From contig CALBTQ010000505.1 of NCBI GenBank assembly GCA_937967875.1, positions 1-13,600 of the forward strand: 13,600 nucleotides of DNA, read 5' to 3'. This document shows, one piece after another, positions 8,838 to 13,600 of this stretch (positions are counted from its first letter, which is position 1; every line of letters begins with the position of its first letter). The notes beneath the pieces are model-generated. The model made no database searches. It was given only the letters and a program-made list of their open reading frames with translations, and had not been told where the DNA came from. Position numbers and translations under genes: made by a program. This DNA comes from an uncultured Pseudomonadota bacterium. GTDB lineage: Bacteria > Lernaellota > Lernaellaia > Lernaellales > Lernaellaceae.

Positions 8838-8841
8838 CAAC

Positions 8842-9819
8842 GTGAACGTACTGGTCGCCGGCGGCGCCGGTTACATCGGCAGCGTGACCGCGGCGGAACT
8901 GTTGACGCAGGGCCATCGCGTGGTCGTGTACGACAACCTCGATCGCGGTCACCGGGCCGCCGTGCCCAAGGGTGCGGCCTTTGTCCACGCCGATTTGGGC
9001 GACGCGGCGACGCTGCGGCAGACCTTCGCCGAAAATAAAATCGACGCCGTGATGCATTTCGCCGCGCACAGCCAGGTCGGCGAAAGCATGCAGAAACCGG
9101 AACTGTATTACGAAAACAACGTGGTCGTCGGCAAGGTGATCCTCGACGCCATGCGCGCCGAGGGCGTGAACTACATTATCTTCTCCAGCACCTGCGCGAC
9201 CTTCGGCGAACCGCAGCAATTGCCGATCACCGAAGACCTGCCGCAGTTGCCGACCAATCCCTACGGCGAAACCAAACTCGCGTTCGAGCGCATGCTGTAC
9301 TGGTATCACACGGTGCACGGCTTGAACTACACGATTCTGCGCTACTTCAACGCTTGCGGCGCCGCCTATGACCTGGGTGAGGACCACGATCCCGAATCGC
9401 ATATCATCCCCATCGTGCTGCAAGCGGCGTTGGGCCAGCGCGACAAGGTGACCATCTTCGGCGACGATTACCCCACGCAGGACGGCACGTGCGTGCGCGA
9501 TTACATTCACATCCTCGATCTGGCGCGGGCGCACATTCTGGCCATGGACAAAAAAATGGATACGGCCAGCCATTACAACCTGGGCAACGGCAACGGTTAT
9601 AGCGTCAAGGAAGTGATCGAGGTGGCGCGCAAGGTGACCGGCAAGAGCATCCAGGCGGTCATCGGCGAGCGCCGGCCGGGCGATCCGCCGTTGCTGATCG
9701 GCTCGGCGGAGAAGATCATCCGCGAATTGGATTGGCAGCCGGTGTATCCCGACCTGGAATCGATCGTTAAATCAGCGTGGGAGTGGCATCAGGCCCACCC
9801 CCACGGTTACGACGAATAA
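8842..9819 (+). CDS. galE: UDP-glucose 4-epimerase
   Basis: A 325-residue extended SDR enzyme that interconverts UDP-Glc and UDP-Gal. It starts at GTG with AGGAGYIGS as NAD-binding loop, then YDNLDRGH. The active site has FSSTCATFGEP, in which T117 matches the catalytic Ser/Thr, and Y141/K145 in NPYGETK. RYFNACGA, DGTCVRDYIHILDLA and YNLGNGNGYSV are classic GalE stretches. In the C-terminal RRPGDPPLL segment, L285 aligns by eye with Tyr299 of E. coli GalE. A smaller non-aromatic residue there is associated with tolerance of N-acetylated UDP-sugars in other GalE proteins, so UDP-GlcNAc/UDP-GalNAc interconversion is possible but unproven. The gene is 4 bases after uxs and is the last of the polysaccharide operon. 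The next gene is convergent after 9 bases, with no recognisable hairpin terminator between. Confidence 0.95.
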   Translation: MNVLVAGGAGYIGSVTAAELLTQGHRVVVYDNLDRGHRAAVPKGAAFVHADLGDAATLRQTFAENKIDAVMHFAAHSQVGESMQKPELYYENNVVVGKVILDAMRAEGVNYIIFSSTCATFGEPQQLPITEDLPQLPTNPYGETKLAFERMLYWYHTVHGLNYTILRYFNACGAAYDLGEDHDPESHIIPIVLQAALGQRDKVTIFGDDYPTQDGTCVRDYIHILDLARAHILAMDKKMDTASHYNLGNGNGYSVKEVIEVARKVTGKSIQAVIGERRPGDPPLLIGSAEKIIRELDWQPVYPDLESIVKSAWEWHQAHPHGYDE

Positions 9820-9828
9820 AACGCCGGC

Positions 9829-10395
9829 TCAGCTTTTCACGCGCTCCATGTACTCGCCGGTTTCGGTATCCACACGAATCATCTGATCCGGCTCGATGAA
9901 GCCCGGCACCTGGATCACCAGGCCGGTTTCGAGCGTGGCCGGTTTGGTCTGGTTGGTGACGGTCGCGCCTTTGATGTATGGCGCGCATTCCACCACTTTG
10001 AGTTCGACCACTTTGGGCAGGTCGATGCCGACCACTTCGCTCTGGTACACCTGCATCTGCACGGTCGTGTTGGGCAGGACGAAACCTAGCATTTCGCGCA
10101 TTTCCTCTAAGGGGAAGGAGCGTTGCTCGTAGGTTGCCTGGTCCATGAAGTGCGCCATTTCGCCGTCTTCGTAAAGATATTCCATCACGACGGTGTCGAG
10201 AAAGGCGCGTTTGACCTGCTCGGTGGCGCGAAAACGGCTCTCCGTCTGGATGCCGGTTTTCAGGTTGCGCATTTTAATCTGCATCACCGCGTTGCCTTTG
10301 CCCGGCGTGATGTGCGTCGCGGTCAGCACTTTGCATGGATCGCCGTTGAACTCGATCACATGGCCGACCCGGATGTTGTTGGCGTTGTAATACAT
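9829..10395 (-). CDS. efp: Translation elongation factor P
   Basis: A 188-residue EF-P, which binds between the P and E sites of the ribosome and rescues stalling at polyproline stretches. It has the three-domain layout: a KOW-like N-terminal domain (about 1-65) and two OB domains. The conserved loop ITPGKGNA carries K33 at the tip, the position modified in many bacteria. It is a lysine, not the arginine of EarP-type EF-P. The C-terminus has the family signature with TKPATLETGLVIQVPGFI and IRVDTETGEY. The ATG at 10395-10393 is preceded by GAGGTGA (plus-strand 10400-10406). No EpmA, EpmB, EarP or YmfI-like modification gene is in the window, so the modification route is unknown. A housekeeping gene here marks the right-hand border of the polysaccharide locus. 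Confidence 0.97.
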   Translation of the reverse strand: MYYNANNIRVGHVIEFNGDPCKVLTATHITPGKGNAVMQIKMRNLKTGIQTESRFRATEQVKRAFLDTVVMEYLYEDGEMAHFMDQATYEQRSFPLEEMREMLGFVLPNTTVQMQVYQSEVVGIDLPKVVELKVVECAPYIKGATVTNQTKPATLETGLVIQVPGFIEPDQMIRVDTETGEYMERVKS

Positions 10396-10434
10396 CGATT
10401 CACCTCTATCGTTCTGTGGATCCCGTGGACGCGT

Positions 10435-10462
10435 ATTCTACACATGCGCCGACGGTTTGCAA
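10435..10462 (-). promoter_or_regulatory. Sigma70-type promoter for efp
   Basis: Read on the minus strand, TTGCAA (10462-10457) is followed after 16 bases by TAGAAT (10440-10435). The -10 box matches consensus in five of six positions and the -35 in four of six. Transcription would start near 10428, giving a leader of about 33 bases that contains the GAGGTGA ribosome binding site. This is the best promoter-like sequence seen in the window. Confidence 0.55.
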
Positions 10463-10522
10463 GTCAGGAGCGGCGCTTGCATCCGAACGGTCGGACCGGT
10501 ACCCTGGAACATCATTTTGGCT

Positions 10523-10527
10523 GGGAG
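10523..10527 (+). promoter_or_regulatory. Ribosome binding site for the GTG start of dacB
   Basis: GGGAG lies 8 bases before GTG at 10536. The frame stays open upstream to 10416, but those 40 codons overlap the efp promoter, lack a ribosome binding site and would bury the signal peptide. The start at 10536 is therefore preferred. Confidence 0.6.
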
Positions 10528-10535
10528 TCGAACCG

Positions 10536-12044
10536 GTGAACATCGTGAAAAAACGTGTGGGATTGTTGTTTGCGCTGTGCCTGCTCTTGCTGTTGATCGG
10601 CCAGGTGAAAAGCCTGTCCGCCCAAGCCCAAACGCCCGCTGAGGCGGAGGTGGTGACCCAAACGCCGTCGACGCCAACGCCCGAGTCCGATCCGCTCAGC
10701 AAGCGCCAACATCAGGAAATCAAGAAGATCTTCGACGATCCGATCATCAAAAGCGCGCAATTGAGCGTCAAGGTGCAACGGGTGCGCGACGGCAAGACGC
10801 TTTTGGCGCGTCAATCGAATCAACTGTGCATTCCCGCCAGCACCAACAAGCTGGTGACCGGCTCGGCGGCGCTGAATATTCTCGGGCCGCAGTATCGTTT
10901 TGTCACCAAGGTGTTGGCCGACGGCCGCCCCGACGCCGAGGGCAACGTGCACGGCAACTTGTATATCGTCGGCAGCGGCGATCCCAGTCTGGATCTGGAT
11001 CAGGTATATGAACTGGCGCACGGCGTGCGCATCGCCGGCGTGAAGAAGGTCCTCGGCGATCTGGTCGGCGACGATTCGTTTCACGACCAGGAACGTTTCT
11101 ATGCCGATTGGGGCCGGCAAACGCATCGTGCGTACCACGCCTCGCTGGGCGCATTGTCGGTGAATTACAACACGATCACCTTCTGGGTACGGCCGGGAGC
11201 GGTCGAGGGCGCGCCGGCGACGGTGACCATCGAACCGCTGGTGTCGGGCACCAAGGTCAGCGGCACGATTCAGACGGTCGCGGGCGCGGGCAACAAATGC
11301 TACCTGAGTTTGAGCAACGGTTCAGCGCATGTGTCGGGAACGGTCGGACTGTTCGCGCAACCCAATCCGACGTTCCACGCGGTGAGCGATCCGTTGCCGT
11401 TGGCGCTGGCCGCTTTCCGCGAAGCACTGGCCAAGGAAGGCGTGAAGATCGTCGGCAAAGACCGCGCAGGAAAAGCGCCGGCGAAAAAATTTCTCGTGCA
11501 TAAGCATGAAAGCGAACAGTTGTCGCTGATCTTGCGTCATCTCTTCCGTTTTTCGAACAACTTTACGGCCGAGCAGATTCTGCGCACGATCGGCGCGGTG
11601 CAAACCAAGCAGGCCGGCTCGCGCGAAAACGGCGCACAGGCGATCACGGATTGGCTCAAGCGCAACAACCTATATCAGGAAGGCGCTGTCGTGTACGACG
11701 GTTCCGGCCTATCGCGGCAGAATATGCAAAGCGCCGATTCGATGGTGTCGATCCTGCAATTCATGGCGCACAATCCGCGCGTGTTTCCGGAATTTCTGGA
11801 AGCGCAGCCGATTGCCGGGGTCGACGGCACGCTGCGTTTCCGCTTCCGAAAAAGCGCGCTCAAAGGCCGGGTACGGGCCAAGACCGGTTTGCTCAACGGC
11901 GTGATTTCGCTGGCGGGCTACAGCTACGATGCGCGCGGCGAACTGTATGCCTTCGCTGCGTTGATCAACAATTTTCAACCGACGCAAGGCGTACGCGGCC
12001 CGCAATTGCTGACCGAACGCATGTTGGATGTACTGATGGAGTAA
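10536..12044 (+). CDS. dacB: PBP4-type D-alanyl-D-alanine carboxypeptidase/endopeptidase (peptidase S13)
   Basis: A 502-residue exported penicillin-binding protein that trims peptidoglycan stem peptides or cleaves D-Ala-meso-DAP cross-links in the periplasm. The N-terminus is a Sec signal peptide (KKR, then FALCLLLLLIG, likely cut near LSAQA), followed by a Thr/Pro-rich linker. The S13 motifs are in order: nucleophile S102 and K105 in ASTNK, GSGDPSL, S340-N341-N342 in FSNNFTAEQ, DGSGLSRQN, and K449-T450-G451. The long stretch between SxxK and SxN fits the inserted domains II and III of PBP4. One oddity is that the motif reads KTGL where PBP4 relatives usually have KTGT or KTGS. The length is slightly above E. 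coli PBP4 (477). The start is GTG at 10536, chosen by its ribosome binding site and signal peptide. The next gene begins 19 bases after the stop, suggesting co-transcription. Confidence 0.93.
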   Translation: MNIVKKRVGLLFALCLLLLLIGQVKSLSAQAQTPAEAEVVTQTPSTPTPESDPLSKRQHQEIKKIFDDPIIKSAQLSVKVQRVRDGKTLLARQSNQLCIPASTNKLVTGSAALNILGPQYRFVTKVLADGRPDAEGNVHGNLYIVGSGDPSLDLDQVYELAHGVRIAGVKKVLGDLVGDDSFHDQERFYADWGRQTHRAYHASLGALSVNYNTITFWVRPGAVEGAPATVTIEPLVSGTKVSGTIQTVAGAGNKCYLSLSNGSAHVSGTVGLFAQPNPTFHAVSDPLPLALAAFREALAKEGVKIVGKDRAGKAPAKKFLVHKHESEQLSLILRHLFRFSNNFTAEQILRTIGAVQTKQAGSRENGAQAITDWLKRNNLYQEGAVVYDGSGLSRQNMQSADSMVSILQFMAHNPRVFPEFLEAQPIAGVDGTLRFRFRKSALKGRVRAKTGLLNGVISLAGYSYDARGELYAFAALINNFQPTQGVRGPQLLTERMLDVLME

Positions 12045-12063
12045 CCCCGCGAAAGGGAGTTCG

Positions 12064-13545
12064 ATGAACAGGAAAATCCTGACGCTCGCTTGCCTGGCGT
12101 TGTTGTTGCTGGCGACGACGGCGAATGCTGCGTTCGTGCGCAACGTCTGTCAGGTCAAGGGACGCGTGGCCGAAGTGGTGACCGCCGATCTGGACAGCGA
12201 CGGTTTCACCGACCTGCTGGCGTCCTATCGCTTCGGCGCGCCGCCCGACGCTCAGGCGCGTCTGGCGATTTTTCTGGGTACGGCGCAGGGCTACACAGGC
12301 GCGCCGGATATCGATTTCGCCGCGCCGGCCGATGCGTGCGTGTTCGATCTGGCCGATCTGGACGGCGACGGCATCGATGAAGTTATTTTGTTTCGCAAAT
12401 GGAGCGTGCAATTCGTCAAACTGACCGACGAGGGCGCACAGAGCCCGCAAACGTTGATCAAAATGGGTTCGGGCGTCCTGTTCCCGCCGTTCAACGGGCA
12501 ACTGCCGTATGAAAATCTCGTACGTGATTGGTCGGGCGACGGCAAGATCGCCGTGGCGCTTCCCGATTACGGCGCGTTGCGGATGTTCCGCCCGGACGAC
12601 GAAGGGAAGATGGTTGCGGCCGAAACGCTGACGGTGCCGCTACGTAGTTGGATCAACACGCATGGTTTGCAGCCGCCGGGCATGCCCGATTACATGATTT
12701 CCTCGTCGGTGCGTTTTCCGATGATCTTCACCGGCGAGCGGCAGAGCGAGCGCGACCTGTATCTGGCGCGCGGCGAATCGCTGTGGTTGTATCGCGGCGC
12801 GGCCGGACGTTTCGCCACGAAGGGGCAAAAATTCACGCTGCCGATTCTTACGCCCGCCGAACGCGCGCAGGAAAACATGAACGTGCTCACGCTCGTCGAC
12901 GACATCGACGGCGACGGGCGGGTCGACGCGATGATCAACAAATTCGGCGGCGGACTGACGAATTTTTCCAGCGAAGTACACATCCATCGCGGCATCGATG
13001 GCGGATTTGCCGCCAAGCCGGGCTTCACGCTGACCGCCTCGGGTTACATGGCCGGTTTGCGATTCTGGGACATCGACGGCGACGGCCGCAAGGAAATGGG
13101 CATGCCCACCGCCGAGATCGGCTTGGTGCAATTGGCGCGCATGTTTCTGAGCAAGAAGGTGAAAGTCGACGTAAAACTATTCGCCTGCCGTGGGGCGATC
13201 GGTCCGCAGATGTACGCCGAAAAGCCGACGATCTCGAAAAATGTGACCTTGGATCTGAACACCGATAACGGTCATTTAATTGGTTTCGTACCCAGCTTCG
13301 AGGGCGATTTCGACGGCGACGGCAAGCCCGATTTCTTCATGGCTTACGAGGACGGCTTCGGCGTGTGGCGCAATCAGGGAAACATGCGTATCGCCGCCGA
13401 GCCGTTTTTAACACAGACGCTGGCGCCGCCGCAGGAGTATCGCCTGGAATATCTGGACAACGATAAGAAAAGCGATCTGCTGTTGTGGAACCCGGCGGAT
13501 CCCACGCAAGATAACCAAGTGATCGTGTTGCTCAACCGCAACTAA
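12064..13545 (+). CDS. Exported FG-GAP/VCBS-type repeat protein
   Basis: A 493-residue secreted protein of unknown function. Residues 1-22 form a Sec signal peptide (MNRK, then LTLACLALLLL, cut after TANA). There is no lipobox at the cleavage site, so it should be periplasmic or released. The mature part carries spaced Asp-rich calcium-loop motifs of the D-x-D-x-D-G type at about residues 42 (DLDSDG), 98 (DLDGDG), 280 (DIDGDG), 336 (DIDGDG) and 415 (DFDGDG), with a degenerate one at 465 (LDNDKKSD). Each is followed by a short hydrophobic strand, as in FG-GAP/VCBS beta-propeller blades. Such folds usually mediate binding, and no catalytic domain is visible. The ATG has GGGAG at 12055-12059 and follows dacB by 19 bases, so the two are probably one transcript. 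The uneven spacing suggests further diverged blades between 103 and 280. Confidence 0.8.
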   Translation: MNRKILTLACLALLLLATTANAAFVRNVCQVKGRVAEVVTADLDSDGFTDLLASYRFGAPPDAQARLAIFLGTAQGYTGAPDIDFAAPADACVFDLADLDGDGIDEVILFRKWSVQFVKLTDEGAQSPQTLIKMGSGVLFPPFNGQLPYENLVRDWSGDGKIAVALPDYGALRMFRPDDEGKMVAAETLTVPLRSWINTHGLQPPGMPDYMISSSVRFPMIFTGERQSERDLYLARGESLWLYRGAAGRFATKGQKFTLPILTPAERAQENMNVLTLVDDIDGDGRVDAMINKFGGGLTNFSSEVHIHRGIDGGFAAKPGFTLTASGYMAGLRFWDIDGDGRKEMGMPTAEIGLVQLARMFLSKKVKVDVKLFACRGAIGPQMYAEKPTISKNVTLDLNTDNGHLIGFVPSFEGDFDGDGKPDFFMAYEDGFGVWRNQGNMRIAAEPFLTQTLAPPQEYRLEYLDNDKKSDLLLWNPADPTQDNQVIVLLNRN

Positions 13546-13600
13546 GCGCGGAACGTCCCTACCAAATCGGCCAGATCCGTATATTCATGTGCAGCGAGCC
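13542..13600 (-). CDS. Possible 3' end of a minus-strand gene (cut by window edge)
   Basis: Two minus-strand frames stay open from the right edge. One ends with TAG at 13544-13542, its stop overlapping the plus-strand TAA of the FG-GAP gene, and reads ...HEYTDLADLVGTFRA. The other ends with TAG at 13561-13559 and reads ...LHMNIRIWPIW. Its alternating hydrophobic residues and terminal Trp resemble the last strand of an outer-membrane beta-barrel. With under 20 codons visible I cannot choose between them, and it may be non-coding. No terminator hairpin is seen here. Confidence 0.25.
   Translation of the reverse strand, partial: LAAHEYTDLADLVGTFRA

Larger units (their letters stand above)
10396..10535. 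promoter_or_regulatory. Divergent control region between efp and dacB
   Basis: This is the only sizeable non-coding gap in the window (140 bases). It carries the efp leader and promoter on the minus strand. For dacB the only candidate I see is weak: TTGCAT at 10477-10482 and TACCCT at 10500-10505 with 17 bases between. Between these lies an 11-base dyad, CGGTC-G-GACCG (10488-10498), next to the palindromes ACCGGT and GGTACC. This could be an operator, but with so short a spacer and GC-rich sequence it may be chance. No riboswitch or hairpin terminator is evident. Confidence 0.4.

Noticed and set aside
7392..8840. The long antisense frame as a real protein-coding gene
   Set aside because: It is in exact register with strongly conserved ugd and uxs, has no recognisable motifs, and is explained by absence of TTA, CTA and TCA in the sense genes.
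10416..10535. A 40-codon N-terminal extension of dacB
   Set aside because: It overlaps the efp promoter and leader, lacks a ribosome binding site, and would place the signal peptide internally; GTG at 10536 has GGGAG 8 bases upstream.
10511..10540. Minus-strand GGTTCGACTCCCAGCC resembles the T-arm and 3' end of a tRNA
   Set aside because: The bases flanking the TTCGACT loop give only two stem pairs, no matching acceptor or anticodon arm lies upstream, and the region runs into the dacB start.
1..13600. CRISPR arrays, insertion sequences, integrase or transposase genes, toxin-antitoxin or defence genes
   Set aside because: No direct-repeat arrays, terminal inverted repeats or matching protein families were seen on either strand.

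Overview
The window is a chromosomal stretch of a GC-rich, probably Gram-negative bacterium. The evidence is a penicillin-binding protein of the PBP4 type with a Sec signal peptide, a Wzx/Wzy-type polysaccharide locus, and FG-GAP repeats in an exported protein. Codon choice (much TTG, GCG, GGC and CTG) and gene content would fit a deltaproteobacterial-grade lineage (Myxococcota, Desulfobacterota or a candidate phylum), but the sequence alone does not fix the taxon.

Layout. Positions 1-9819 (+) form one long run of surface-polysaccharide genes. In order these are the tail of a GT4 glycosyltransferase, a WbaZ-like GT4 glycosyltransferase, an O-antigen ligase/polymerase-family membrane protein, a Wzx-like flippase, a second GT4 glycosyltransferase, a WcaJ-like polyprenyl-phosphate sugar-phosphate transferase, UDP-glucose 6-dehydrogenase (ugd), UDP-glucuronate decarboxylase (uxs) and UDP-glucose 4-epimerase (galE). 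All are on one strand with overlaps or gaps of 18 bases or less, which indicates a single operon. Elongation factor P (efp, 9829-10395) follows on the minus strand, convergent with galE. A 140-base divergent control region (10396-10535) holds a good promoter for efp. On the plus strand then come dacB (PBP4-type DD-carboxypeptidase/endopeptidase) and an exported FG-GAP/VCBS-type beta-propeller protein. The last ~55 bases probably hold the 3' end of a minus-strand gene.

How the genes work together (inference from family roles). The WcaJ-like enzyme would load the first sugar phosphate onto undecaprenyl phosphate. The GT4 enzymes would extend the unit, Wzx would flip it, and the Wzy/WaaL-family protein would polymerise it or ligate it outside. 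The three sugar-nucleotide genes would convert UDP-Glc to UDP-GlcA, UDP-Xyl and UDP-Gal (or the N-acetyl pair). The window therefore encodes assembly and precursor supply, but no chain-length regulator or outer-membrane exporter.

I found no CRISPR array, insertion sequence, integrase, rRNA or tRNA, and no clear sign of a novel defence or mobile system. The points most worth checking are the unassigned polysaccharide, the unusual KTG-Leu motif in the PBP4 protein, and its pairing with the FG-GAP protein.
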